Assembly: GCF_021869765.1 (NCBI RefSeq)
Contig: NZ_CP084580.1
Location: 5,208,001 to 5,272,000, forward strand
Length of the DNA: 64,000 nt
Reading direction: 5' to 3'
Origin: Chryseobacterium sp. MEBOG06
GTDB lineage: Bacteria > Bacteroidota > Bacteroidia > Flavobacteriales > Weeksellaceae
Shown: one piece after another, positions 44,098 to 52,026 of the stretch
Layout: each line of letters opens with the position of its first letter
Position numbering within the stretch: the stretch's first letter is position 1
The notes under the pieces: model-generated
The model's database searches: none
What the model was told of the DNA's origin: nothing
Seen by the model: the letters and a program-made list of their open reading frames with translations, nothing else
Program-made: the position numbers and the translations under genes

Positions 44098-44982
44098 ATG
44101 AGAAGCTATACAGCAAATAAAAATGAAGAGAATAAAGATAGGATAAAGAGCGCTTTGCTTACTATTCTTATCTGGGCTTCCGTTTTGCTTTTTGTTTTTT
44201 TATATAAATTAAAACCTGAGCTGGATAAAGACTCTGAAGTAGTGACAACAATGCTTGTGAACTTTGGAGACAACAGAAACGGGAAAGGAGTTGAAGAGCC
44301 TGCTGAGCAACCGGGAAGTTTAGCTGCAGCTACAGAAGAAGTTATTCCGGAACCTGCGGAAACACCTGTGCCTGAAACTAAAACTGTAGTAAAGCCGGAG
44401 CCTGCTCCTGAGCCAAAGAAAACTGAAGCTAAGGAAAAAATCATTACAGGAAATAGTTCAAAAAATACAGTTCCTAAAAAAGAGGAATCAAAAAAAGCTG
44501 AGAAAAAGGAAGCAACGAGTACCAATGCTTCAAAAAATACTAAGAAATCCGGAGCTGCTACTGCTAATTCAAAAACAGGAACTGGTGACGGAAAAGGAAA
44601 TGCTGCTATTGGTAACCTGATAAAAGGAAGAGGTACAAAAGCCGGAAGCCAGGGAACTGGTGATGGGATAGGAAATGCAGGAGATCCTTTAGGCGGTGAT
44701 GGAAATGGAGACAGCAAGGTAGGAATCGACAGGAAGCTGGTAGGATATATCCCCGGGACAATGGGCAGAGGAGGTGCACAGCCATCTCACAGCTGCACCG
44801 AAAGTGGATCTATTACCATTGCTTACACAGTAGATAAAGCTGGAAATGTGGTTTCTGCCAGAAGGTTAGGAGGAGTTTCAGATCCTTGCGTATCATCCAC
44901 ATCTGTCGCCTGGGTCAAGAAATATGTAAAGGCTGAGAAAGCCAATACATCATCCACCGGAACTTATAAGATTACATTCTAA
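44098..44982 (+). CDS. TonB-like energy transducer
   Basis: 294 residues from the ATG at 44098, the third gene of the operon. One N-terminal helix (about 20-38) is followed by a long Pro/Glu/Lys/Gly-rich linker (about 65-225) that spans the periplasm. The C-terminal domain of about 75 residues (GSITIAYTVDKAGNVVSARRLGG ... SSTGTYKITF) is TonB-like. Another frame on the opposite strand is open over the linker only because of its biased composition. It presumably works with the ExbB/ExbD pair to drive receptors. Confidence 0.88.
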   Translation: MRSYTANKNEENKDRIKSALLTILIWASVLLFVFLYKLKPELDKDSEVVTTMLVNFGDNRNGKGVEEPAEQPGSLAAATEEVIPEPAETPVPETKTVVKPEPAPEPKKTEAKEKIITGNSSKNTVPKKEESKKAEKKEATSTNASKNTKKSGAATANSKTGTGDGKGNAAIGNLIKGRGTKAGSQGTGDGIGNAGDPLGGDGNGDSKVGIDRKLVGYIPGTMGRGGAQPSHSCTESGSITIAYTVDKAGNVVSARRLGGVSDPCVSSTSVAWVKKYVKAEKANTSSTGTYKITF

Positions 44983-44988
44983 AAATAT

Positions 44989-45015
44989 AAAAGCACTTTA
45001 TTCAAGTGCTTTTTT
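44989..45015. terminator. Bidirectional terminator
   Basis: Stem AAAAGCACTT / AAGTGCTTTT with loop TATTC, flanked by A and T tracts. The minus-strand gene's stop codon (44998-45000) is inside the structure, so it serves both convergent genes. Confidence 0.85.
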
Positions 45016-45390
45016 CAATTCATTAATTCTGTTAATAATCGGAAGGGCAAAGATTCCGCTGGTCTGAAGATAAAGCTCATAAAATGTCTTGGCTTTATCC
45101 TGAAAATCTTTATTCTGACTTTCTCTGCTCTTAAAATAGAAAAGGTTCCCAAGCATTTCATAATAATCTTTGTGGTCTCTGTCCTGTCTTTCGTTCACAA
45201 TTTCAATTATTTCTTCTTTGGTTTTAGAAGAAATATCGGTGAAGCTCATCTTGAAAATATCTCTCATCAGAGTATCAAAATCTAACTCCTTTTGCATTAA
45301 ACTTTCTTCAGGTTTGTCAAGAATCAATTTTTCCAATGCCTGAGTCAGCTGGCGGATGAGTCTTAGGGTAAATTCTTTATCTGTAATCAT
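44998..45390 (-). CDS. Hypothetical helical protein
   Basis: 130 residues, all helical, no signal or membrane segment. Features are a start LIRQLTQALEKLILDK, a middle DRDHKDYYEMLGNLFYFK and an end ALPIINRINELKKALE. The opening resembles the DUF6483 group as I remember it, but I cannot confirm. Its stop lies in a shared terminator with the TonB-like operon; it is a single gene. Confidence 0.7.
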   Translation of the reverse strand: MITDKEFTLRLIRQLTQALEKLILDKPEESLMQKELDFDTLMRDIFKMSFTDISSKTKEEIIEIVNERQDRDHKDYYEMLGNLFYFKSRESQNKDFQDKAKTFYELYLQTSGIFALPIINRINELKKALE

Positions 45391-45453
45391 AATAGATTTA
45401 GGGTTTTGAGTTGAATGTATAAAGTTAACAGCATTTGCTCAACCAGGACTTAG

Positions 45454-46857
45454 TTAAGCAAAAAATAAATAAGCAAGTGCTATTGAAGTAATAACCCCCA
45501 CTAGATCGGCCAGAAGCATAGCAACTACAGTATATCTGGTGTTCTTCACAGCAACGGCCCCAAAGTAAACGGCAATCACGTAGAATGTCGTATCTGAGCT
45601 GCCCTGAAGAACCGCTGCCAATTTACCCTGGAAGCTGTCCGGGCCAAATGTAGACATCGTATCCACCATCATTCCTCTGGCTCCTGAACCGGATAAAGGT
45701 TTGATTAAGGCTGTTGGAAGTCCGTCAACAAATCGAGGGTCAAGGTTTGCAATATTGGCAACCCATTTCATTCCGTCAATAACCACATCAAAAACACCGG
45801 AAGTTCTTAATAATGAAATAGCAATAAGCATTCCCACGAGATAAGGGATGATCTTTACACAGGTGGTGAAACCTTCTTTTGCCCCTTCAATAAAAGCGTC
45901 AAAAACGTTGATTTTTTTATAAAGAGCTCCAAGCACGATCGCCAGGAAAATAAAAAGAATCAGCCCATTACTTAAAACCTGGCTGAAAATATCCAGCTCA
46001 CTTTTACTAAGTCCTGTAAGATACCACACAAGAAGGCCGATAATTATTGAAACTCCGCCTATGTAAATAAGAACGGCAGGCTTTAATAAATTAATTTTCT
46101 GATATAAAGAAACAATGATCATCGCCGCTAAAGTAGCGGCAAACGTGGCGATCATGCAGTAGAGGAATATATCGGTAGGGTTTTTTGAGCCTGCAGAAGC
46201 TCTGATAGCAATGATAGAAACGGGTATAAGGGTCAGTCCTCCGGCATGAAGGCAGAGGAACATAATCTGTGAATTGCTGGCAGTATCTTTATTGGGGTTT
46301 AAAGTCTGGAGACTTTCCATAGCTTTTAAGCCAAAAGGAGTAGCTGCATTATCCAAACCAAGGAGGTTCGCACTGAAATTCATCAGCATATGCCCGAATG
46401 CAGGATGGTTTTTTGGGATTTCCGGAAATAATTTGGAGAAAAATGGCTGGATCAGGCGGCTTAACAGATTAATACCTCCTGCTTTTTCTGCAATACTCAT
46501 AAAGCCCATAAACAAGGTCATGATTCCAATAAGTCCAAGGCAGATTTTTACTGCCGTTTCTGAGGTTCCAATAACCCCATCAGTTTCCTGAACACGGTAA
46601 ACCTGTACCTTTGTTTTTAAAGAATCTGTTTTATAATGAATTCTGCTGTCTGCAAAATCGTTTTTTTTCATCAGATTATCTTTCACCACAGGAGAAAGTA
46701 CTGCTATAGGTTGTGATGTAATCTTCACCGTATCACCGCCTTTTCCCACTACCATATCGTTAAAAATGGTTTTGTAGTTGTCTGATGAAATATATTTTAT
46801 ACTGGCAATGGTAATGGCAATGATAATAAAAGCCGACCAAATTCTGCTGAGCACCAT
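45454..46857 (-). CDS. Nucleoside-recognition/SpmA-SpmB-like fused membrane protein
   Basis: 467 residues with about ten membrane helices and a periplasmic-like loop after the first helix (residues about 25-85). The N-terminal half resembles spore maturation protein A (Gate domain: NLLGLDNAATPFGLKAMESLQTLNP ... SNSQIMFLCLHAGGLTLIPVSIIAIRA) and the C-terminal half SpmB (GAKEGFTTCVKIIPYLVGMLIAISLLR ... PTALIKPLSGSGARGMM ... GSSDTTFYVIAVYFGA). This is the usual fused form in Bacteroidota. Function in a non-sporulating organism unknown, perhaps nucleoside or ion transport. Confidence 0.88.
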   Translation of the reverse strand: MVLSRIWSAFIIIAITIASIKYISSDNYKTIFNDMVVGKGGDTVKITSQPIAVLSPVVKDNLMKKNDFADSRIHYKTDSLKTKVQVYRVQETDGVIGTSETAVKICLGLIGIMTLFMGFMSIAEKAGGINLLSRLIQPFFSKLFPEIPKNHPAFGHMLMNFSANLLGLDNAATPFGLKAMESLQTLNPNKDTASNSQIMFLCLHAGGLTLIPVSIIAIRASAGSKNPTDIFLYCMIATFAATLAAMIIVSLYQKINLLKPAVLIYIGGVSIIIGLLVWYLTGLSKSELDIFSQVLSNGLILFIFLAIVLGALYKKINVFDAFIEGAKEGFTTCVKIIPYLVGMLIAISLLRTSGVFDVVIDGMKWVANIANLDPRFVDGLPTALIKPLSGSGARGMMVDTMSTFGPDSFQGKLAAVLQGSSDTTFYVIAVYFGAVAVKNTRYTVVAMLLADLVGVITSIALAYLFFA

Positions 46858-47121
46858 CTGATTTAATTAATTGTTTAAACTTATCAAAAATACTTTAAAC
46901 CACAAAAATAACTAATGTCTTTTGTTATTCTACAGTTTATTGAGAGAAGTAATTGAAGTCTGCCGGTTTTCAGGTTTATATAATGCAGCATTCGAAAAGG
47001 TGCTGGCACTTAGAAGGGGTTATGCTTAAACACATTGCTGAATGGTATGACCTTGTGAATGAAAAATAAACAGTAGGTTTTATTTTCGCTCTGTGTATTT
47101 TTTAACGTTAGAAAGATAAAG
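46858..47121. other. Intergenic region with a coding-like 28-residue remnant
   Basis: An ATG frame at 46983-47069 reads MQHSKRCWHLEGVMLKHIAEWYD..., with composition like real protein, but it is only 28 residues and has no clear start signal. It may be a gene remnant or chance. Two TATTTTTG boxes on the minus strand (46885-46892 and 46903-46910) are possible -7 elements for the membrane protein gene to the left. Confidence 0.3.
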
Positions 47122-47631
47122 TTACTCTTCCAGGTAAACTAGGTACCCTTCAAAGTCATCATCCAGGTTTTTCAGAACTTTTGCATCATCCATTTTTTTG
47201 ATCAATCCGTCTATAAAGAAGCTTTTTTCAAAAAACTGACGGTGTATTCCCGGAAGAAGCTCCATGAAATAATCCATTCCGAATTTGTTGTTGTGGAGGT
47301 CCATTTTGGTTTCCAGCGGTTTGTTGGGAAACAGCTCCTCATGCATGTCAGTCATTCTCTTACAGAAATCAAGGGCTTTCTTGGGTGAAGAGATCTTAGA
47401 GCAGTACATGATGATAAAACAGCACCAAAGGGCATGTCGGAAAGCGTTTCCTATACCATTGGTAGAGGCTGTCTTTGGGAATTTTGCCTGTGCTATAGTG
47501 AAGGCCTTTATAGTAGCATGAAAGCTTAATATAGCAAAAAGAGGATGGGGAAGAACAAGCGACAAAAGACGGATTATCTTTTTAAAGCTCATACTCCTGA
47601 TGGTGTTGAAAAATATCTTAAAAGTCCTCAT
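47122..47631 (-). CDS. DUF6973-like protein
   Basis: 169 residues from the ATG at 47631 (an upstream start 7 codons earlier is possible). Hydrophobic stretches early (SLVLPHPLFAILSFHATIKAFTIAQ) are followed by a conserved-looking core NAFRHALWCCFIIMY, MTDMHEEL and MDLHNNKFGMDYF. The His/Asp/Glu/Asn pattern (FRHALW ... HEE ... DLHNN) matches what I remember of the DUF6973 family, possibly a metal site. Function unknown. Confidence 0.75.
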   Translation of the reverse strand: MRTFKIFFNTIRSMSFKKIIRLLSLVLPHPLFAILSFHATIKAFTIAQAKFPKTASTNGIGNAFRHALWCCFIIMYCSKISSPKKALDFCKRMTDMHEELFPNKPLETKMDLHNNKFGMDYFMELLPGIHRQFFEKSFFIDGLIKKMDDAKVLKNLDDDFEGYLVYLEE

Positions 47632-47633
47632 AA

Positions 47634-47665
47634 ATAAAAAATCTCTCCCCAATTAGAGAGAGATT
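47634..47665 (-). terminator. Terminator after accD
   Basis: On the minus strand AATCTCTC / GAGAGATT encloses TCTAATTGG-like loop bases and is followed by T6. It sits between accD and the DUF6973-like gene. Confidence 0.75.
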
Positions 47666-47686
47666 GTATTGTTTTTGTTACAGATA

Positions 47687-48541
47687 CTATGCTTTTACAG
47701 CTAATAAATTAACCGTTTTGGCAACAGTATCCTGAATTTCAGTTCTTTTTACGATGAAATCTACAAATCCTTTCTCCTGTAAGAATTCCGATGTCTGGAA
47801 TCCTTCCGGTAAGTCTCTACCAATTGTCTCGCGGATTACTCTTGGTCCCGCGAAACCGATAAGAGCTCCCGGCTCAGCCATAATGATATCAGCTGTCATT
47901 GCAAAAGAGGCTGTGATTCCTCCAAAAGTAGGATCACAAAGGTAAGCGATATATAAAAGCCCAGCTTCTGAAAGCTGAGCAAGCTTAGCCTGCACTTTAG
48001 CCAGCTGCATCAGAGAATAAGTAGCTTCCTGCATTCTTGCCCCTCCAGACTGACAGATAATCATATAAGGAAGTTTGTGTGTAATACAGTAGTCTATAGC
48101 TCTTCTGATCTTTTCGCCCATTACAGAACCTAAAGATCCACCGATAAAAGCAAAATCCATACAAGAAACTACCATTTCAGTTCCCTTTACGGTTCCTACA
48201 GCATTTCTGATAGAATCTGTAAGTTTTGTTTTCGCTCTTACTTCTTTTAAACGGTCTTTGTAAGGTTTTGTATCTTTGAAATTTAAGATATCAATACTTT
48301 CCACATTGGCATCCAGTTCGGTGAATTTACCGCCGTCAAAAAGGATGTCAAAAAATTCTGCACTTCCTATTCTTACATGAAATCCATCTTCAGGAGAAAC
48401 ATAGTTATTTCTCTTTAGTTCATCATGTTCCACAACTTTTCCGGATGGAGTCTGATGCCAAAGGCCTTTAGGAACGTCCTTTTTTTCATCAGTAGAGGTG
48501 GTTATGTTTTTTGCTTTTCTTTTAAACCAGTCGAATGCCAT
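47687..48541 (-). CDS. accD: Acetyl-CoA carboxylase carboxyltransferase beta subunit, without zinc ribbon
   Basis: Transfers the carboxyl group from biotin to acetyl-CoA for malonyl-CoA synthesis. 284 residues. Crotonase-fold core motifs are present: CMDFAFIGGSLGSVMGEK, ICQSGGARMQEATYSLMQLAK, DPTFGGITASFAM, GFAGPRVI and LPEGFQTSEFLQEKGFVD. The N-terminal region that carries four zinc-binding cysteines in E. coli is here GLWHQTPSGKVVEHDELKRNN (residues 26-46) with no cysteine. I recall the same loss in flavobacterial AccD. accA is not in the window. Confidence 0.94.
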   Translation of the reverse strand: MAFDWFKRKAKNITTSTDEKKDVPKGLWHQTPSGKVVEHDELKRNNYVSPEDGFHVRIGSAEFFDILFDGGKFTELDANVESIDILNFKDTKPYKDRLKEVRAKTKLTDSIRNAVGTVKGTEMVVSCMDFAFIGGSLGSVMGEKIRRAIDYCITHKLPYMIICQSGGARMQEATYSLMQLAKVQAKLAQLSEAGLLYIAYLCDPTFGGITASFAMTADIIMAEPGALIGFAGPRVIRETIGRDLPEGFQTSEFLQEKGFVDFIVKRTEIQDTVAKTVNLLAVKA

Positions 48542-48572
48542 TTTTAATAAGTATTAATGTACTGTGTATAGT

Positions 48573-48627
48573 GTAAAATGTATAAAAACAGAGATTTGGA
48601 AAATACTTTGTACTTTATACATTTTAC
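48573..48627 (-). terminator. Inverted repeat after fbaA
   Basis: GTAAAATGTATAAA (48573-48586) is an exact reverse complement of TTTATACATTTTAC (48614-48627), with a 27-base loop. It lies just downstream of fbaA on the minus strand, before accD. The AT-rich stem makes termination only possible, and near-copies of its arms (TGTATA, TTTATAC) occur within 20 bases. Confidence 0.45.
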
Positions 48628-48639
48628 TTTATACAAATT

Positions 48640-49710
48640 TTATTTTAAAGTATTTACGTTATTTAAATCTTCAAATGCTTTCACCAACCTTGTAGAGAAT
48701 GTTTCCTCACCTTTTCTTACCCATACTCTTGGGTCATAGAATTTTTTGTTAGGTTTTTCTTCTCCTTCAGGATTCCCGATTTGAGCTCTTAAATAATCAA
48801 TATTGTTTACCATATAGTCTCTAACACCTTCTGTGTATGCAAACTGAAGGTCTGTATCGATGTTCATTTTGATCACTCCATAGTCAATTGCCTCTCTGAT
48901 CTCTTCTAAAGTAGATCCTGAACCTCCGTGGAATACAAAGTTAACAGGCTTAGCAGCTGTTCCGAATTTTTCCTGAACATATTTCTGAGAATTGTCAAGG
49001 ATTTTTGGAGTAAGAACTACGTTTCCTGGCTTGTAAACTCCGTGTACGTTACCAAAAGCGGCAGCGATTGTAAAGTTATCAGAGATCGCTCTTAATTTTT
49101 CATAAGTATAAGCTACATCTTCAGGCTGAGTATATAATTTTGAGTTATCAACATCTGAGTTGTCAACACCATCTTCCTCACCTCCGGTTACCCCGATTTC
49201 TACCTCAAGAGTCATCTGAAGTTTAGCCATTCTTTCGAAATATCTGGAAGAAACTTCAATGTTTTCTTCTAAAGACTCTTCAGAAAGGTCTAACATGTGA
49301 GAAGAGTAAAGAGATTTTCCTGTCTGCTTGAAGAATTCTTCGTTAGCATCCATTAATCCGTCAATCCAAGGAAGTAATTTCTTTGCACAGTGGTCTGTGT
49401 GTAAAATTACAGTTGCTCCATAAGCTTCCGCTAGGGTGTGAATATGTTTTGCTCCTGCGATAGCTCCTAAGATAGCAGACTTCTGTCCGTCATTGCTTAG
49501 TCCTTTCCCTGCATTGAAAGCTGCTCCACCATTTGAAAACTGTACAATTACAGGAGAGTTCAATTTCGCTGCAGTTTCCATCACAGCGTTTACGTTGCTT
49601 GATCCAATTACGTTTACTGCGGGTAATGCAAATTTATTTTCTTTAGCATGCTGAAAGATATCAGTAACTAACTGACCTGTGGCAACTCCTGCCGGAAAAA
49701 TTCTGCTCAT
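48640..49710 (-). CDS. fbaA: Class II fructose-bisphosphate aldolase
   Basis: Zinc-dependent cleavage of fructose-1,6-bisphosphate in glycolysis, and the reverse in gluconeogenesis. 356 residues, FbaA (class IIA) type. Motifs: FALPAVNVIGSSNVNAVMETA, VILHTDHCAKKLLPWIDG (zinc and catalytic region), SSHMLDLSEE, TLEVEIGVTGGEEDGVDN, AFGNVHGVYKPG and NFVFHGGSGSTLEEIREAIDYGVIKMNIDTDLQFAY. It is separated from accD by a hairpin and from nadK by 71 bases. Confidence 0.95.
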   Translation of the reverse strand: MSRIFPAGVATGQLVTDIFQHAKENKFALPAVNVIGSSNVNAVMETAAKLNSPVIVQFSNGGAAFNAGKGLSNDGQKSAILGAIAGAKHIHTLAEAYGATVILHTDHCAKKLLPWIDGLMDANEEFFKQTGKSLYSSHMLDLSEESLEENIEVSSRYFERMAKLQMTLEVEIGVTGGEEDGVDNSDVDNSKLYTQPEDVAYTYEKLRAISDNFTIAAAFGNVHGVYKPGNVVLTPKILDNSQKYVQEKFGTAAKPVNFVFHGGSGSTLEEIREAIDYGVIKMNIDTDLQFAYTEGVRDYMVNNIDYLRAQIGNPEGEEKPNKKFYDPRVWVRKGEETFSTRLVKAFEDLNNVNTLK

Positions 49711-49781
49711 GTTTTACTTTTTATTATAAATTTTATTAGGTGTTTTAATTTCGTGTAAAGGTAATCATTTTTAAGAAATTG

Positions 49782-50648
49782 TTAATTTCTTTTGTCTCTT
49801 CCCCAAAGAAGCTTCTGGCGGATGGTTTCATAGAAGCTCAAACTGTTTGGCTGTACCAGAAGAAGCTGGAATTTTGCCTTTTTAATGATGATTTCTTTAT
49901 CCGTTTCTATGTGAATCAATCGGGAATCTAAAGAAAGAGAATATTGAGGTACACGGCTTTCCACCCTGAATTTTATTTCTACTTTGTCATTTACTACTAA
50001 TGGTCTCACATTAAGATTGTGAGGGGCAATAGGAGTAATGACGAAATTTTCGTTGTTTGGAGAAATGATTGGCCCGCCGCAGCTCAGTGAGTAAGCAGTA
50101 GAACCTGTGGGAGTTGAAATAATCACTCCGTCTCCCCAGAATACATTCAGAAACTCATCATTAATATAAGAGTCTACTGTAATCATTGAGGTCGTTTCTT
50201 TTCTGGAAACAGTAACATCATTTAATGCATAGGGGAATGATCCTTCTAGTTTAGGAGAAACAACTTCAATTACCGAACGTCGGCTTGTTTTTATATCTCC
50301 CTTTAAAATAGAGTCAAGTTCTCTGAAAGCTTCTTCTTTAGTGAAAAAAGCCAAAAAACCAAGTCTTCCTGTATTAACTCCCACAACGGGAATTTCAAGA
50401 TCTTCAATGAAGGTCAAAGAATTTACAATCGTTCCATCTCCACCGAAAGTGAAAAACAGATCGACTTCTTTATCCAGAAGATCCTGTTTACAGTTGAAGG
50501 TATCGAATATTTTTGAAAACTGAAGTGCTTCAGCCATTTCATCATACAGAACAGATTTTACCCCTCTGCTTTCAAGTTCAGAGATAAACTTGCTTAAATA
50601 TAAAAAAGTATCAAGATCTTTTTTCTGAGAATATATGGCTGCCTTCAT
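49782..50648 (-). CDS. nadK: NAD kinase
   Basis: Phosphorylates NAD to NADP, the source of biosynthetic reducing power. 288 residues. The nucleotide site FTFGGDGTIVNSLTF (GGDGT at about 69-73), VVGVNTGRLGFLAF, the NDVTV region (ALNDVTVSRKETTSMI) and STPTGSTAYSLSCGGPI are all present. It begins 1 base after the CBS-domain gene on the same strand, so the two are cotranscribed. Confidence 0.95.
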   Translation of the reverse strand: MKAAIYSQKKDLDTFLYLSKFISELESRGVKSVLYDEMAEALQFSKIFDTFNCKQDLLDKEVDLFFTFGGDGTIVNSLTFIEDLEIPVVGVNTGRLGFLAFFTKEEAFRELDSILKGDIKTSRRSVIEVVSPKLEGSFPYALNDVTVSRKETTSMITVDSYINDEFLNVFWGDGVIISTPTGSTAYSLSCGGPIISPNNENFVITPIAPHNLNVRPLVVNDKVEIKFRVESRVPQYSLSLDSRLIHIETDKEIIIKKAKFQLLLVQPNSLSFYETIRQKLLWGRDKRN

Positions 50649-50649
50649 G

Positions 50650-51303
50650 TTATATTTCTATGAATTTTTGGAAAAAACCAAAGCGGTCTTTAAAAAGATC
50701 GGATTTCTCATCAGAATAGTATTTTTCAACAACCCTGTAATCATACCGGTCAAATGTAGAGTCTATCGAAGCCAGGTTTTCATTGCTGATTTTGATGGTG
50801 ACATGAACCACTTCATCAGACATGAAACTTATGAATCCACCATAAAATTTCGAGTTGTTACTCTCCACAATATTGGCAATCTCTGTCATTGAATATTTCC
50901 TTGCAGGAGTTTCTATGGTAAGAATAGCTCCTGATTCCGAAAATAGCGGATAACGGGAGAGGTCCTGAAAAATATCTTCACAGGTAATATATCCCAGGTA
51001 TTTCTCATTTTTGTTGATGACCGGGATCACATTGGAACTGAACGTATGAAACAGACGGATACTGTCCATAATATTATTGTCTTCCAAAATAGCAAACCGC
51101 TCAATCTGATGCTCAAATTCCTTTAGAGTCCCTTCTTCTTTTTCGTAAAGAAAGTCCTTCGCAAGAGCCCCGTAAAAATGCTGGGATTTTTTGATGAAAA
51201 TATGGGAATATCCGAAATCCTCCAGCATATTTCTGGCTGATTCTATTGAATCAGACATACTAAAACACGGGAAGTCTTTTGAGATATAGTCCTTGATAAA
51301 CAT
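50650..51303 (-). CDS. CBS-domain protein upstream of nadK
   Basis: 217 residues. Two CBS motifs (about residues 1-60 and 70-125: IKDYISKDFPCFSMSDSIESARNML ... NVIPVINKNEKYLGYITCEDIFQDL) bind adenyl ligands in many proteins. The remaining 90 residues (GAILTIETPARKYSMTEIANIVESNNSKFYGGFISFMSD) resemble an ACT-like regulatory domain. The 1-base spacing to nadK suggests that it senses nucleotide levels or controls nadK function, by inference only. Confidence 0.85.
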   Translation of the reverse strand: MFIKDYISKDFPCFSMSDSIESARNMLEDFGYSHIFIKKSQHFYGALAKDFLYEKEEGTLKEFEHQIERFAILEDNNIMDSIRLFHTFSSNVIPVINKNEKYLGYITCEDIFQDLSRYPLFSESGAILTIETPARKYSMTEIANIVESNNSKFYGGFISFMSDEVVHVTIKISNENLASIDSTFDRYDYRVVEKYYSDEKSDLFKDRFGFFQKFIEI

Positions 51304-51387
51304 TGTGCTAATTTATAAAAAATTAAATGAAACTTTTTCTGAAAACACGACTTTTTTTAAGATGAAGCAAAAAAAATGCCGTCAAAA

Positions 51388-51418
51388 TTTGTTTGTAAAG
51401 AAAATTAAAGTACCTTTG
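51388..51418 (+). promoter_or_regulatory. Textbook Bacteroidota promoter upstream of a candidate small RNA
   Basis: TTTG (51388-51391), 19 bases, then TACCTTTG (51411-51418) match the -33/-7 consensus with ideal spacing. Both flanking genes are on the other strand, so it must drive a separate plus-strand transcript starting near 51425. A second TTTG lies at 51392-51395. Confidence 0.6.
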
Positions 51419-51424
51419 TCGCCT

Positions 51425-51494
51425 TTCATTTTTACTTTTTATTAGATTTATTTCAAACTGCACTGTCTACTAACGACATATGCAGTTTTTTTAT
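51425..51494 (+). ncRNA. Candidate small RNA
   Basis: The region after the promoter at 51388-51418 is about 70 bases long, has no frame worth reporting, and ends in AAACTGCA (51455-51462), an 18-base loop, TGCAGTTT (51481-51488) and a T7 run, an intrinsic terminator oriented for plus-strand transcription. A promoter plus terminator with nothing coding between them indicates a short RNA of about 60-70 nt. It overlaps the 3' end of the TrmH-type gene only by its last bases. Length and start are predictions. Confidence 0.45.
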
Positions 51495-52021
51495 TTTAGG
51501 GCTTTTGAGAATTCCCACATCACAATTCCGGCACATACACTTACATTAAGAGAGTGCTTAGTTCCAAGTTGTGGAATTTCCAGAAACACATCAATATTAG
51601 GTAATACTTCATCACTGATTCCTTCTACTTCATTTCCTAAAATCAAAGCATATTTTTGGGATTGATCAATGGTAAAATCAGTAATAAGCTTGCTGTCCGT
51701 AGTCTGTTCAATTCCTATAATTTCGTATCCTTTGCTTTTCAGATCGGCAATAGCGGTGTTGGTTTCATCCTCATGAATCCAGTCTACGCTTTCCGTAGCT
51801 CCTAATGCCGCTTTATGGATCTCGCGGTGCGGGGGCTGTGGCGTAATTCCGCAGAGAATTATTTTTTCAATCAGAAAAGCATCTGCCGTCCTGAAAGCTG
51901 CACCTACATTGTGCATACTTCTAATATTATCTAAAATGATGACTAATGGAATTTTTTCAACTTTCTTAAATGCTTCTACATCTATTCTGTTCAGTTCCTC
52001 CAGTTTTAGTTTCTGTACCAA
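51491..52021 (-). CDS. RNA methyltransferase of the TrmH/SpoU family
   Basis: 176 residues, the compact SpoU fold only. Motif 1 is LDNIRSMHNVGAAFRTADAF (Asn/Arg binding the substrate and SAM), motif 2 YALILGNEVEGIS and motif 3 IPQLGTKHSLNVSVCAGIVMWEF, all in the knotted C-terminal part. This class 2'-O-methylates ribose in tRNA or rRNA; the target (e.g. tRNA G18) cannot be told from sequence. Confidence 0.9.
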   Translation of the reverse strand: MVQKLKLEELNRIDVEAFKKVEKIPLVIILDNIRSMHNVGAAFRTADAFLIEKIILCGITPQPPHREIHKAALGATESVDWIHEDETNTAIADLKSKGYEIIGIEQTTDSKLITDFTIDQSQKYALILGNEVEGISDEVLPNIDVFLEIPQLGTKHSLNVSVCAGIVMWEFSKALK

Positions 52022-52026
52022 TTGTA

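Noticed and set aside
44106..44717. 203-codon frame opposite the TonB-like gene
   Set aside because: It is a Pro/Ser/Phe-rich shadow created by the biased Pro/Glu/Lys/Gly linker codons of the real gene.
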